From the NCBI GenBank assembly GCA_018242685.1, contig JAFEBM010000043.1, forward strand, positions 1 to 62,589: DNA of 62,589 nt. Direction: 5' to 3'. The notes under the pieces are model-generated. The model saw only the letters and a list, made by a program, of their open reading frames with translations. It ran no database searches and was not told the origin of the DNA. Source of the stretch: Nitrospira sp. (lineage in GTDB: Bacteria > Nitrospirota > Nitrospiria > Nitrospirales > Nitrospiraceae). Of the stretch, positions 7,433 to 17,113 are shown in pieces. The position numbers and the translations under genes are program-made. Position 1 is the first letter of the stretch; each line of letters begins with the position of its first letter.

Positions 7433-8440
7433 TTAAAAGGCTTGCTGCAACGCAGCAGGCTGTTTCTGTTGTCCAAGGGCTCCCATAAATTCCTCGATGC
7501 GTGCGATCACCCGTTCCGCCGTCCGTTCATACCGCTCGTTATCCTCGATCGACAGCCATGTTACTCCCGCTTCGCTTCGAAACCAGGTCATCTGCCGTTT
7601 CGCAAAACGTCTCGTGTCGCGCTTGAACCGACGCACCATTTCGGCGTAATCGCACTCATTTGCCAAATAGGCCCCGACTTGGCGATAGCCGAGACCTTTC
7701 ATCGCCCCAAGCTCGCGCTCGTATCCCTGCCCGAGCAATAATCGAGTCTCTTCTACCATTCCATGAGTCAGCTGCCAATCGATTCGTTCCTCAATTCTTC
7801 GATACAGGGTCTCTTTCCTTCGCTCAAGACCTATCAGAAGCGAGGAAAACGGAGTCTCGTGAAATCCGTGTTCCGTTTGCATGGCCGACAGTGGGCGCCC
7901 CGATAGCCGATAGACTTCCAACGCCCGCATGACCTTGGGTTCATCGTTGGGATGCAACCGTGCCGCTGTTTCAGGGTCGATGCGCCTCAGCTCTGCATAG
8001 AGACCATCTCGTCCACGGTCGTCTCTCAATTTCTTCAGGCCTGCCCTCACATGCGGATCTGCTTGGGGCGCTGGACATAACCCCTTCACCAAGGTTCGAA
8101 TATACAATCCCGTCCCTCCCACCACGAAGGGCAACCGTCCCGTACCGTATAAGCGTTCGATTTCTACCATCGCGACTCGCCGATACCAACCGACGTTGAA
8201 CATTTCGTTGGGATCGACCAAATCGATGAGTCGGTGCGGCACCGTCTGACGCTCCTCGGCGGTCGGCTTATCCGTTCCAATGTCCATCCCGCGATACACT
8301 TGACGAGAGTCCGCCGCCAGCACGTCCGTCTCAAAGTATTTGGCTACTTGTGTTGCAACTCGACTCTTACCGACGGCCGTCGGACCGAGCAGCACGACAA
8401 GGGGACGGCGTCCGCATATGATTTCCGATAACTTTGTCAT
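7433..8440 (-). CDS. miaA: tRNA dimethylallyltransferase
   Basis: This enzyme transfers a dimethylallyl group to N6 of A37 in tRNAs reading UNN codons. From the chosen ATG it has 335 residues, with a P-loop GPTAVGKS at about 19-26, DSRQVYRGMDIGTDKP, the GGTGLYIRTLVKG block and a C-terminal RRFAKRQMTWFR motif typical of MiaA. An upstream ATG at 8503 would add 21 residues without conserved content. It lies between mutL and mtnP in the minus-strand series, an order common in bacteria for mutL-miaA. The start is uncertain because neither candidate has a strong ribosome-binding site. Confidence 0.95.
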   Translation of the reverse strand: MTKLSEIICGRRPLVVLLGPTAVGKSRVATQVAKYFETDVLAADSRQVYRGMDIGTDKPTAEERQTVPHRLIDLVDPNEMFNVGWYRRVAMVEIERLYGTGRLPFVVGGTGLYIRTLVKGLCPAPQADPHVRAGLKKLRDDRGRDGLYAELRRIDPETAARLHPNDEPKVMRALEVYRLSGRPLSAMQTEHGFHETPFSSLLIGLERRKETLYRRIEERIDWQLTHGMVEETRLLLGQGYERELGAMKGLGYRQVGAYLANECDYAEMVRRFKRDTRRFAKRQMTWFRSEAGVTWLSIEDNERYERTAERVIARIEEFMGALGQQKQPAALQQAF

Positions 8441-8522
8441 ATTCCAACTGCGATGATGTGACTTCTGAAAGAGTGCGACTGAGGAAAGCGTAAAGAAAGC
8501 CATTCGAATCTAATCGATATGG

Positions 8523-8544
8523 CCTCAGCCTAAACCTTGACCTT
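8523..8544. repeat. heptad repeat, single arm (AGGTTGA type) between mutL and miaA
   Basis: CCTCAGC, CTAAACC and TTGACCT follow each other at a 7-base spacing just after the mutL stop codon (8550). They match the arm of the element between gltB and gltD. No second inverted arm is seen here. Confidence 0.45.
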
Positions 8545-8549
8545 GCGCG

Positions 8550-10322
8550 CTACCAGCCGGCTCGTCCGAACATTTTCTCCAAGTCTGTGATGCTGAGTCG
8601 GAACGACGTTCTCCGTCCATGTGGACAGGTCGTGATCTCTCCTTCGGTACGCCAGTCCTCAACCAGAACTTTGATTTCCTCCGGTTTCATCGAGCGACCG
8701 GCCCGAACCGCGCCATGGCACGCCAACGATGCCAGGACCGATCTCACTCGTGCCTCCAGGCTAGAGGCACTGTCCCACTGCGTAAGATCATCCATGAGGT
8801 CCTGTAGAAACGTCGTCGAATCGATCTTGCCCAGACCGACCGGCATTGCCCGGATCAAGACGGTGGAGGAACCAAATGGTTCAATGTCCACCCCCAATTG
8901 CTCCAGGTCACCTTGGTAACGTTGAAGCAATACCGCCTGAGATGGCGACAGTTCCACCGGATCGGGGATTAACAGAGGCTGGGTCTGGATACCGCGGGCC
9001 GTCCACGCGCGACACAGCCGCTCAAACAGAACCCGCTCATGAGCCGTGTGTTGATCAATCACCGTCAAATCGCCCCCGACTTGAACGATGAGGAATGTCC
9101 TATTGATCTGCCCCAGCGCGGTCACCTCAGCTGAAGGCACTTGAACATAGGGCTCCGCCGCTTCGCTCACCAACGGCAATTGAGTTTTAGGGCCGGGCTG
9201 CAAAGTCATCGATTCCGTTTCAGCGGATTCGGATGTGGGGAGCGTTGTCATGATGGAACCCGAGTTCCGTCGCACGGAGGACTCTACAAACGGCGCCTTC
9301 CCAAACTCATCCGCCTTTCCGCCACTCAGGGCTTGCCGGACCGCTCGCCGTACGAGTTGGTGGATCAACTCATTGTCCGAAAATCTCACTTCCCGCTTGG
9401 TCGGATGGACATTGACATCAAGGCGGTCCGGATCAATGCCCAGAAACAGCACGAATCGCGGTTGGCTCCCCTTGGCGAGGAATGAACCATACCCTTCCCC
9501 AACGGCATGAGAGATCGCAGCATTGCGTATGGGACGACGGTTCACGAACAACTCTTGCGGTATGCGAGCGGGCTTTGCATGAACCGCATCCACGATGTAC
9601 CCGCTGACACAGGCTCCAGGGAGCGAGGCCTTGATCCGAAGACACTGGTCAAGAAAGGCGCGTCGATAGACCTGGGCGATCCGATCATCATCTGACGACG
9701 CAGACGGGTAATTGAAGATCTCCCCACCGTTGTGAGTCAAACGGAAATGGACGGACGGCCAGGCCAGCGATGCCTGCTGTACGACCCGGCTGACATGCAA
9801 GAACTCCGTGAGGGTCGACTTCAGGAACTTCTTTCGGGCGGGCTGATTGTGAAACAGCTCTGCAACTTCGATGCGTGTTCCCGTGATCGGAGGAGCTTCG
9901 GCGATTCTCCCGATCGCTCCCCCCACAACTTCCAACTCGGTCCCTACGTCGGCAGAACGAGTCGCCGTCATCAGCCGAACATGGGCAACCGCGGCGATGC
10001 TCGGCAGGGCTTCGCCCCGAAAACCCATCGTTCGGATGGACCAGAGATCCAGATCGGACTGCAGCTTGCTCGTGGCATGCCGATGAAACGCTCGCGGGGC
10101 ATCTTCTCGACTCATGCCCTCCCCGTCGTCGCTCACTCGAATCAAGGCGAGACCTCCGTCCCTCACGTCGATCGTGATGGACCGACTCCCCGCATCGAGA
10201 CTGTTCTCAAGGAGCTCTTTGACAACCGCCGCCGGGCGTTCGACCACCTCTCCCGCTGCAATACGACCGATGACCTCTTCCGAAAGAATGCAGATCTTAC
10301 CACTGCCGTCGGTTCTCAGCAC
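8550..10322 (-). CDS. mutL: DNA mismatch repair protein MutL (endonuclease type)
   Basis: A 590-residue GHKL ATPase and mismatch-repair mediator. The N-terminal ATPase motifs are intact: ELLENSLDAG, DDGEGM, GFRGEAL and the HATSK loop. In the C-terminal dimerisation domain the metal-dependent nicking motifs are present: DQHTAHERVLFE (DQHA-x2-E-x4-E type, with Thr for Ala), ACHGAVRAG and a CPHGR block. These mark the latent-endonuclease form found in bacteria without MutH. It starts 63 bases after the cpoB stop and precedes miaA. Confidence 0.96.
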   Translation of the reverse strand: MLRTDGSGKICILSEEVIGRIAAGEVVERPAAVVKELLENSLDAGSRSITIDVRDGGLALIRVSDDGEGMSREDAPRAFHRHATSKLQSDLDLWSIRTMGFRGEALPSIAAVAHVRLMTATRSADVGTELEVVGGAIGRIAEAPPITGTRIEVAELFHNQPARKKFLKSTLTEFLHVSRVVQQASLAWPSVHFRLTHNGGEIFNYPSASSDDDRIAQVYRRAFLDQCLRIKASLPGACVSGYIVDAVHAKPARIPQELFVNRRPIRNAAISHAVGEGYGSFLAKGSQPRFVLFLGIDPDRLDVNVHPTKREVRFSDNELIHQLVRRAVRQALSGGKADEFGKAPFVESSVRRNSGSIMTTLPTSESAETESMTLQPGPKTQLPLVSEAAEPYVQVPSAEVTALGQINRTFLIVQVGGDLTVIDQHTAHERVLFERLCRAWTARGIQTQPLLIPDPVELSPSQAVLLQRYQGDLEQLGVDIEPFGSSTVLIRAMPVGLGKIDSTTFLQDLMDDLTQWDSASSLEARVRSVLASLACHGAVRAGRSMKPEEIKVLVEDWRTEGEITTCPHGRRTSFRLSITDLEKMFGRAGW

Positions 10323-10385
10323 GGCACGATGCTCCTCATGAGCGATGAGACAGTGATGGAGCGAGGCGTCGCGCTACGGCGACGA

Positions 10386-11144
10386 TCATCGGATTTCGGC
10401 CAACTTATTCTTTGCCAATTTCGATTCGTCCGATGAGGGGAACTCTTCAAGCACACGCTTCAGCGTCTTTCTCGACCTGCCGAGATCGCCGGTCTCGGCC
10501 GTCGCCAAACCAAGCTTATACAGCGCCGCGGGAACCTTTTCATTCCCTGGATATTCTGCCACAAGGTAGTCGAACGTTTGAATGGCTCGCCCATAGTCTT
10601 TCAAGTTGTAATACGACTCTCCTAACCAATATTGAGCATTGGGAGTAAGAGACGTACCGGGAAAATCTTTAATGAACCGTTGGAACCCCGCGACGGCAAG
10701 TTCGTATTTCCCGTTGAGATAATCATTATAGGCCAGATTGAAGGCGGACGTCGGCGTGATTCCTGTCATCGGCACCGTCGGTTCGGCAGATTGCGTCTGT
10801 TTGACCGGCCTGGATGCACGCGGTTCGGCCGAAACATCCGACTTGGCGGATGCCTGGCCGGCCTCTTCCAGTTTTGCCAATCGACTTTCAAGCTTTTGAA
10901 AGCGTGCCCCCATGTCATCGGATCGTGGTTTTCCCGAATCCATATCCTTACTCCTCTCGACGGCCTCCAATCGGCGCATCACAGCATCCACCCGTTGATG
11001 ATCCTGGTCCTGCGTTCGCGAGATGGTCGAGAGTTGGTTGCGCATTTCCAGAAAATCGGCATGCTTGGCACAGCCGACGAACACGAGCGTCGACGCCAAC
11101 AATCCCCATGCCGCAGAACCGGACACGAGTGTACGGACACACAT
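10386..11144 (-). CDS. cpoB: CpoB-like Tol-Pal coordinator, copy 1
   Basis: A 252-residue lipoprotein-like protein with a signal peptide and lipobox FVGC (Cys25), a coiled coil at about 30-85, a Pro/Ser/Thr linker and three C-terminal TPR units (about 130-250, AFNLAYNDYLNGKYELAVAGF, YWLGESYYNLKDYGRAI). CpoB/YbgF proteins bind TolA and couple outer-membrane constriction to peptidoglycan synthesis. It follows a second CpoB-like gene with only 4 bases between them. The C-terminal TPRs of both share blocks such as LGESY and GNEKVPAA/GSEKVPAA, so they are tandem paralogues. Confidence 0.88.
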   Translation of the reverse strand: MCVRTLVSGSAAWGLLASTLVFVGCAKHADFLEMRNQLSTISRTQDQDHQRVDAVMRRLEAVERSKDMDSGKPRSDDMGARFQKLESRLAKLEEAGQASAKSDVSAEPRASRPVKQTQSAEPTVPMTGITPTSAFNLAYNDYLNGKYELAVAGFQRFIKDFPGTSLTPNAQYWLGESYYNLKDYGRAIQTFDYLVAEYPGNEKVPAALYKLGLATAETGDLGRSRKTLKRVLEEFPSSDESKLAKNKLAEIR

Positions 11145-11148
11145 GTTG

Positions 11149-12549
11149 TTACCGCACCTCCTTGAGTTGAGCCAGCTTGTCCGACGCTTTTCCCGCCTCG
11201 GTAGTTTTCGGGTAGAGCGTGACCACTTGCTTAAAGGCGGACGAGGCTCGCTTCCTATCTTTTAGAGCCAAATACGCATACCCTTTCTTTAGGATTGCAG
11301 CAGGGACTTTTTCGCTGCCGGGATAGTCGATCTCCACTTTATCGTAGGCATCGATCGCTCGCTGAAATTCTTTCTTGCCGAAGTACGACTCTCCCAGCCA
11401 AAAACGCGCATTCGGCGCGAGGTTTGAGTTTGGATAGTCATCGAGAAATCCTGTAAATCCTTGCCGAGCGCCTTCCAAATCCCCGTCCCGAAACTGGCCT
11501 AACACTCGCTCATAACGAATCCGATCAGGAGGATCGGCGCTGGCCTGAACCGGTTCAAATTTCAGCGATTCTTGAGGAGGAACAATCGTTGTCGCACTTC
11601 CCGTCGCTTCCGACCCAGGGGACAACTTTGCCGTGTCCACTCCTCCCAATGTGGGCTCATCCGGCCCCGGCAGGGAGTGTTGCGTCGGTTTGTGCACCTG
11701 TTGCAGAGGAGCCGGTCTATTTGATACTTGTTCAAGGGTTTTCGCCAAGGCATCGATTCGGTTGTCTTGCTCGTCAAGGCGAACCGTGACTTTTTTCCCG
11801 ACCGCTTCAAGTGCCTTCGTGATGGAGATCACGCTTCGGTTGACATCTTCCGCATGAGTCGTCGTCGTTTTTGAATCGGCCTCGATTCTCGAGGTGAGCT
11901 GTTTGGCGGTTTGCTCATGTTCACCCACACGATCATTCAGACCGGTCAGCGCTTCCCGAAACCCCGTCAGTGCCTGATTGAATTGAGTGAACTTTTGAGA
12001 GATCTGCTCGATTTTATTCTGATGCTCCATCAACTCCTTTTGATGCCCGTCCAGCTTGACATCGACGCGTTTTGCCAACCCTTCGTTGGTGCGTTGGACG
12101 ACGTCAATAACCTCTTTTTTCAAAGCCTCCATAGCCTTCGAGAGCTCGTCGAGCCGGGCCGACACCTTCGCATCCTGCGTCTCGAAGCTCTTCTGCATCC
12201 ATAAATAACGTGTGCTGCTGTCGGTTTCCAGCTTAGTCGCCAACTGTTCCAGTTTTTTTGTCTGCTGCTCCAGCTGGGCCGACCGATGTTTAAAATCTTC
12301 CTGTTTGTTCTGGAGCTCTCGAGCCTGGTGCAGAGCCTTTTCCAGCTCTCCTCGCAGCTGCGGTAGTTCATGTTCGCGTAAAGTCGAAATTTCCTGGCTC
12401 TGCCTGGCTCGAGTCTGGGACAGCTGTTGCTGAAGATCTTTTTCGGCTTTTTTCAGGTCGGACTGTTGGGCGACACACCCTGGCAGAAGGAGAGTGCCAA
12501 CGGCGATACCGAGGAGCATGCCATACGCGGTGCGTAGTTGAGACGTCAT
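11149..12549 (-). CDS. CpoB-like protein, long coiled-coil copy 2
   Basis: A 466-residue paralogue of the adjacent CpoB. It has a signal peptide with lipobox LLPGC (Cys25), an unusually long predicted coiled coil (about residues 28-260, Lys/Glu/Gln-rich with heptads such as LEQQTKKLEQLATKLE), a Pro-rich linker and three C-terminal TPRs (about 345-466, RFWLGESYFGKKEFQRAI). CpoB proteins are usually 250-300 residues, so the coiled coil is greatly extended and could span more of the periplasm. The ATG at 12549 follows an AGGA site 8 bases away; an upstream start at 12582 would spoil the signal peptide. Confidence 0.85.
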   Translation of the reverse strand: MTSQLRTAYGMLLGIAVGTLLLPGCVAQQSDLKKAEKDLQQQLSQTRARQSQEISTLREHELPQLRGELEKALHQARELQNKQEDFKHRSAQLEQQTKKLEQLATKLETDSSTRYLWMQKSFETQDAKVSARLDELSKAMEALKKEVIDVVQRTNEGLAKRVDVKLDGHQKELMEHQNKIEQISQKFTQFNQALTGFREALTGLNDRVGEHEQTAKQLTSRIEADSKTTTTHAEDVNRSVISITKALEAVGKKVTVRLDEQDNRIDALAKTLEQVSNRPAPLQQVHKPTQHSLPGPDEPTLGGVDTAKLSPGSEATGSATTIVPPQESLKFEPVQASADPPDRIRYERVLGQFRDGDLEGARQGFTGFLDDYPNSNLAPNARFWLGESYFGKKEFQRAIDAYDKVEIDYPGSEKVPAAILKKGYAYLALKDRKRASSAFKQVVTLYPKTTEAGKASDKLAQLKEVR

Positions 12550-12609
12550 AATATGTCCTGAGCTCCAAACGACCGCCGACAATCAGGTCTCGTTCGGGCG
12601 ACCGGCACG

Positions 12610-13335
12610 CTACTTCCCTGTCTTGACGGCGAGATGCCCACGGCGATTCTGCGAGTAACACGATTCCGTATGTTCCGTACAGAACGGCCGTTCTTTACCG
12701 TAGGAGACGACCGACAAATGAGCGGGGGCCACTCCCAGCTCGACAAGATAATTCCGAACGGCCTTCGCACGCTTTTCACCCAGCACCAAATTATAGGCTG
12801 ATGTGCCGCGCTCGTCACAATGTCCTTCGATTTTCAGCTGTGCGTAGGGGTTCGATCTGGCCCATTCCGCATTGCCGGAAAGGGCATGACGTCCTTCGTC
12901 GGTAATCGAAAAACTGTCGTATGTGAAAAAGACATCCCGAAGTCCGGCTGCCACTGAAGCCACTTGCTCCGCACGAATTTCAGCCAACTGGCGAGCAGCC
13001 GCGCCGGAATCTGCTTTTGCGATCAACGCGTTGCCGTGGCCGCCACCCGGAGCACCGGCATTGCCGGTATTTCCGCCCAGCCGCTCTTCTGAAGGATTGC
13101 GATCCAATCCTCGTAAGCTGTTCGAATCATCCCCTCCCGAGAACGACGTATCGGGAAAACTTGGATGCGCCCCATCTTTCGCCGCTCCTCCCTTGGCCAT
13201 CTCTCCTCTAGCCATCTCTTCTTGTAACGCTTGACTATCCCCTCCTGAGCGAACCGCCTTCTTCGAGCACGCTGGAATTCCCAGTACGATGACACCGAGA
13301 ATCAACGGCAAGTAGCTGGCTGGTAGCGTTTTCAT
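12610..13335 (-). CDS. pal: peptidoglycan-associated lipoprotein Pal
   Basis: A 241-residue outer-membrane lipoprotein. A signal peptide with lipobox GIPAC (Cys23) is followed by a Gly/Ser-rich linker and an OmpA-like domain (about 130-241) with VFFTYDSFSITDEGRHAL, the peptidoglycan-binding GHCDERGTSAYNL and GEKRAKAVRNYL. It anchors the outer membrane to peptidoglycan and is the terminal partner of TolB. The linker (Met/Gly/Asp-rich, residues about 30-110) is longer than in E. coli Pal. It lies downstream of tolB in the tol series. Confidence 0.95.
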   Translation of the reverse strand: MKTLPASYLPLILGVIVLGIPACSKKAVRSGGDSQALQEEMARGEMAKGGAAKDGAHPSFPDTSFSGGDDSNSLRGLDRNPSEERLGGNTGNAGAPGGGHGNALIAKADSGAAARQLAEIRAEQVASVAAGLRDVFFTYDSFSITDEGRHALSGNAEWARSNPYAQLKIEGHCDERGTSAYNLVLGEKRAKAVRNYLVELGVAPAHLSVVSYGKERPFCTEHTESCYSQNRRGHLAVKTGK

Positions 13336-13414
13336 TGGATCCCTTCCCTCCTGTGAAAGATCGTCTCTTTTTCTTACAGCGAAGGACGATTGCCGTCAAT
13401 GCCTTCCTGGAAAT

Positions 13415-14755
13415 TTACGATGCCGGGGACCAGGACGGTGCGCTATTGTGAGTCCCGGTAAACGTAATACGTTCGAGATCTTTACCGTCCACATTGATCA
13501 TGTAGATCTGACTCTTCCCATCCACCGTCGAGCTGAAGACAAGATGACGTCCATCCGGAGACCAGGACGGAGAATCATCCACACCCAGTCCAGTCGTTAA
13601 CTGCAGATGTTTCTGACCATCGGGGGTAATCACGCACAGTTTGTACTCTTTCTTGGGAGTCCGGCACACATAGGCGATCCAATTTCCACGAGGCGACCAG
13701 GCCGGCGCCGCATTATAGTCTCCATCAAATGTCAATCGACGCACGTTGGATCCATCCGCACTCATCAGGAAAATTTGTGGTCCGCCGTTTCGATCGGACG
13801 TAAATGCGAGCTCCCGACCCGATGGAGACCACGAGGGAGACAAATCCCCGGCCGCATGTGTGGTCAGCCGTTGGACGGCTTTTTTGTGGGTATCCATACG
13901 ATACAGCTCAGCATTGCCTTCATGGCTCGACGAATAGGCGAGAAAACTCCCATCAGGAGAGAGCGTCGGGGTGATATTGAGTCCGCCCTGTGAGACCAGG
14001 GTCCAGCGTTTCCCCGTCGCGAGTTCGATCATGTCGATATCCTGCGTGTTCCGATTGCGGTACGTCGTGAAGACCAAAAAACGACGATCCGGCGACCAAC
14101 GAGGCATCAGGTTCAAGAACCCGTCGGCCGTCAACTGTCGCGGATCGTATCCATCGTAATCCATCACGAATAATTCACGAGCCGTCCCCAGCTCCGAGAC
14201 ATAGGCGATCTTCGTCCGTGCGATGCCTGGTTCTCCCGTATAGCGAAAGACCAACTCATCCGCAAAACGATGGGCCATGAGACGGGCCACCGATGTCGAG
14301 CCGATATATCGTTTCCCGCCCACGACTTCATTGCTGCCGGCATCATACACATACCCATCCATGCTGAGATCGGCATCCTTGCTCCCATTCTTGATTCCCG
14401 CCTTACCCCAGACAATAACCGACACCCCGTTCTCAGAGGCTTGTTTGAAGGAAGCATCAGGCTCCGCTCCGAGATGACTGACCTTGATGCCAAGACTCGG
14501 CAAATCGACAAGCGCGAAGACCAACGAGCGTCGCGCGTCCGCCTTGAGTACTTCCTCGATACGCGCACCCAGCTTGACGCGTCCCTCGGGTGTCTCCGAT
14601 CCACCCATGTTTTCAATCCCGGCTATCCCAAGTGGAATCTTTTGAAAATCCGGTCTGGTGGCTTCAAGAAAGACGTCGGCGGCACCGGATTCAATGATCC
14701 AAGCGACGCCGATCGATACACATAGGCTGACAAAGACAACGGCTCGAAACGTCAT
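13415..14755 (-). CDS. tolB: Tol-Pal system periplasmic protein TolB
   Basis: A 446-residue periplasmic protein with an N-terminal signal segment (about 1-25), the TolB N-terminal alpha/beta domain (to about 170) and a six-bladed WD40-like beta-propeller built of PxWSPDG repeats (RWSPDRRFLVF, TLSPDGSFLAY, SWSPSGRELAF, AWSPRGNWIAY, SWSPDGRHLVF). It binds Pal and is displaced by TolA during envelope constriction. It begins 3 bases after the tolA stop codon. Confidence 0.95.
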   Translation of the reverse strand: MTFRAVVFVSLCVSIGVAWIIESGAADVFLEATRPDFQKIPLGIAGIENMGGSETPEGRVKLGARIEEVLKADARRSLVFALVDLPSLGIKVSHLGAEPDASFKQASENGVSVIVWGKAGIKNGSKDADLSMDGYVYDAGSNEVVGGKRYIGSTSVARLMAHRFADELVFRYTGEPGIARTKIAYVSELGTARELFVMDYDGYDPRQLTADGFLNLMPRWSPDRRFLVFTTYRNRNTQDIDMIELATGKRWTLVSQGGLNITPTLSPDGSFLAYSSSHEGNAELYRMDTHKKAVQRLTTHAAGDLSPSWSPSGRELAFTSDRNGGPQIFLMSADGSNVRRLTFDGDYNAAPAWSPRGNWIAYVCRTPKKEYKLCVITPDGQKHLQLTTGLGVDDSPSWSPDGRHLVFSSTVDGKSQIYMINVDGKDLERITFTGTHNSAPSWSPAS

Positions 14756-14758
14756 GGC

Positions 14759-15883
14759 TTATCCTTGTGGCTCTCCGACGGTAAAAGTGAAGTGGGCGTC
14801 AAAATACGGATCAGAGATATCAGGCGGAAACACGGGTAATGGGTTTGCACTGAGAACCGCCCGTTTCCCTGCTAAATCATAATACTCGTTTCCTGAAGAT
14901 TGTTCGATCGTCACACCGGTGACCGTTCCGTTTTTGTGAAGCCTGAACTGTATGACAACGACGTAGGCGTGGCTGGTCAGATCCAGGGGTGGGGCGTTCC
15001 AAGAGTTACTGATTCGCTGTCGCACAAGCCCAAGATACGCATTGGACCCCTGAGTCATCCCTGGAATCTTCAATGTGGTATCGACCGCCTTGACGTTCTG
15101 GACCTTTGCCTCAACTTGCGGGGCAGGTTTTGACGGTACTTCCACCGGGGGCGCTGCTTTGGGCACCTCAAGTCTTTTGATCTTCTTCAGTTCTTCATCC
15201 AATTCCTTCGCCAAATCTTCCGTTAAGGAGGAGGACTGAGCGGAGGCAACCAGCCTTTTTTGCGTTGTTTCCTTGGTTTCCGTGAGGACCGGTACATCGG
15301 GTAACTTGATCACCGGTGATTTCCTCGGCTTGTCTTCCGGGCTGATGTCGCCGCGTTTCGGAGCATCCGGAGGCAACTCAATATCTTTCATGATATCGCG
15401 CATGAGATCATTGGACGATTTTGCCGGAGCGACCGGAGGGACGGGGACGTCCGTCGCAGGGGGAAGAGGCACAGGCGCCGCTTTCACGGGAGAAACAGAT
15501 TTGGGCTGTTCAATAGGTTTGAGTGGCTCAACAGGTTTAGGTTGCTCAATGGGCTTGGGTTGCTCGATGGTTTTGGCAACGGCTTTGGATTGTTCGATAG
15601 GCTTCGTCTGCTGTATCGGCTTGGGTGATTGTACCTCTTTGTTAATCGGCTGACTTTTCGGCGGTTCAACAGCCTTCTCGGGAAGAGTCGGCAGGCTTGC
15701 GAGAGAAATCTCAACGGACGTCAGGGGCCGTTCACCATGTCGCGGCAGTCGAACCCAGGCCACCATCGCCAGTATGCCGATATGCAGTACCAGAGAAACG
15801 ACGACGGCAATGCCTAAGCGACGAGTCAGTGTCGCTTGCCATTCATCATCCGAGACCATGCCGGCCGATGCCCAAGCCTGCAC
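14759..15883 (-). CDS. tolA: TolA/TonB-type energy-transducing protein
   Basis: Inner-membrane protein that links TolQR to the outer membrane. It has a cytoplasmic N-terminus, one transmembrane helix with LVLHIG and the His that pairs with TolQR, a long Pro/Lys/Glu-rich periplasmic arm containing many KPIEQ-type pentads, an amphipathic helical section and a C-terminal TonB/TolA domain (last about 95 residues, YLGLVRQRISNSWNAP to the end). The GTG at 15883 is chosen because it follows AAGG by 7 bases and lies 13 bases after the tolR stop (374 residues). Alternatives are GTG 15934 (overlapping tolR) and ATG 15859. Confidence 0.88.
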   Translation of the reverse strand: MQAWASAGMVSDDEWQATLTRRLGIAVVVSLVLHIGILAMVAWVRLPRHGERPLTSVEISLASLPTLPEKAVEPPKSQPINKEVQSPKPIQQTKPIEQSKAVAKTIEQPKPIEQPKPVEPLKPIEQPKSVSPVKAAPVPLPPATDVPVPPVAPAKSSNDLMRDIMKDIELPPDAPKRGDISPEDKPRKSPVIKLPDVPVLTETKETTQKRLVASAQSSSLTEDLAKELDEELKKIKRLEVPKAAPPVEVPSKPAPQVEAKVQNVKAVDTTLKIPGMTQGSNAYLGLVRQRISNSWNAPPLDLTSHAYVVVIQFRLHKNGTVTGVTIEQSSGNEYYDLAGKRAVLSANPLPVFPPDISDPYFDAHFTFTVGEPQG

Positions 15884-15896
15884 TGTGGACCTTATC

Positions 15897-16340
15897 CTAC
15901 TGGTTGTGTTGGGATGGCGTACCCTCACTGACACGTTCGGGTCCGGTGGGATCGGTCACCATGCCGAGTTTTTCGATACCGGCTTTTTTGACTCCATCCA
16001 TCACCTGAACCACAATTCCATATGGCACATCGCGGTCGGCGCGTAAATACAATGAGACATCGGCATGCTCTTCTTTCATCACGCGCAACTTCCGCTCCAG
16101 CTGAGCCACACTCACTTGATCTTTGTCGAGATACAGACGTTGATCCTTTTCGATCGTCAGCACCGCTCGGATCTCCGGCTTGATCGTGTTAGACGCTGAA
16201 GTCGGCAACTTGATGTCCATGCCTCGATAGAGCATCGGCGCCGTGACCATAAAGATCACGAGAAGCACCAGCACAACGTCCACGAGCGGAATCACGTTGA
16301 TCTCCGCCAAGAATCGCCGCTGCCTCGTCTCAAACATCAT
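15897..16340 (-). CDS. tolR: TolR/ExbD-family proton-channel subunit
   Basis: A 147-residue single-pass membrane protein. The transmembrane helix (about 17-37, [22 protein letters not shown]) contains the conserved Asp that takes part in proton flow with TolQ. A periplasmic domain follows with [16 protein letters not shown] and [20 protein letters not shown], typical of ExbD/TolR. Its start overlaps the tolQ stop by 4 bases. With tolA, tolB and pal downstream the Tol rather than the TonB assignment is secure. Confidence 0.94.
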   Translation of the reverse strand: MMFETRQRRFLAEINVIPLVDVVLVLLVIFMVTAPMLYRGMDIKLPTSASNTIKPEIRAVLTIEKDQRLYLDKDQVSVAQLERKLRVMKEEHADVSLYLRADRDVPYGIVVQVMDGVKKAGIEKLGMVTDPTGPERVSEGTPSQHNQ

Positions 16341-17038
16341 CCCTTCGCTCCCACGGGAACCGGAGCGACAGGCCTCGTTTGGTCTGGAATCAAGGCCAGG
16401 AGCTCCACCACGACCGAATCCATGTGCATGGCCGCACGTCTGATACGTATGAGAAAATAATTATAGGCGACGACGGCGGGAATCGCGGCAAACAATCCGG
16501 CCGCAGTCGCAATCAAGGCTTCGGAGACGCCGGGAGCCACCGCCGCAATGCTGGCTGTGCCTTGTGTGCCGATTTCACGGAATGAGTCGATAATACCCAT
16601 CACCGTTCCCAAGAGGCCCACGAACGGGCAGATATTTCCGGTTGTCGCAAGAAACGGGAGAAACGACTCCAACTTGGCGATTTGTCCCTGAGCAAGATGG
16701 GCTGCTGTGCGTTCCATCACATGTCGATCGTACGCGACGGAACCGTTTTCATTCACCTCGGTGGGAATGTAGCCGATCCGTTGAATCACGGCATGAAAAA
16801 TCTTCGCGCAGGGACTCCCTATCGTCTGTTGTGCATGCCGAGTGACTTCCTCCACATCCCTGGCCCGCAACAAGACGGCCATAAAATGACGATCTTTTGC
16901 ATCAGCGGTTCGAAATACGGCCAATTTGTAGAAGATGATGGCCCATGATGTGATCGAAAAGCAGACCAGGAGCAAGAGAACCACCTTGGACACAATCCCG
17001 AGCGACAGAACGACTCCCAGTGGGCCGGTTTGAAACAT
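16337..17038 (-). CDS. tolQ: TolQ/ExbB-family motor protein
   Basis: A 233-residue inner-membrane protein with three predicted transmembrane helices: near residues 10-35, about 125-150 ([25 protein letters not shown]) and about 165-190 ([24 protein letters not shown]). The Thr residues in the GLLGTV and ATAAGL helices line the proton path in this family. It is the first gene of the tol-pal series and probably of the long minus-strand transcription unit. It lies downstream of two tRNA genes on the same strand. Confidence 0.94.
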   Translation of the reverse strand: MFQTGPLGVVLSLGIVSKVVLLLLVCFSITSWAIIFYKLAVFRTADAKDRHFMAVLLRARDVEEVTRHAQQTIGSPCAKIFHAVIQRIGYIPTEVNENGSVAYDRHVMERTAAHLAQGQIAKLESFLPFLATTGNICPFVGLLGTVMGIIDSFREIGTQGTASIAAVAPGVSEALIATAAGLFAAIPAVVAYNYFLIRIRRAAMHMDSVVVELLALIPDQTRPVAPVPVGAKG

Positions 17039-17113
17039 ACGAGTCTCTACTCTCCCTCACTCAGCGTTCATGATTTCTTGGCAAAGTGGAATTGTACCAA
17101 ACTCTGAAGAAAA

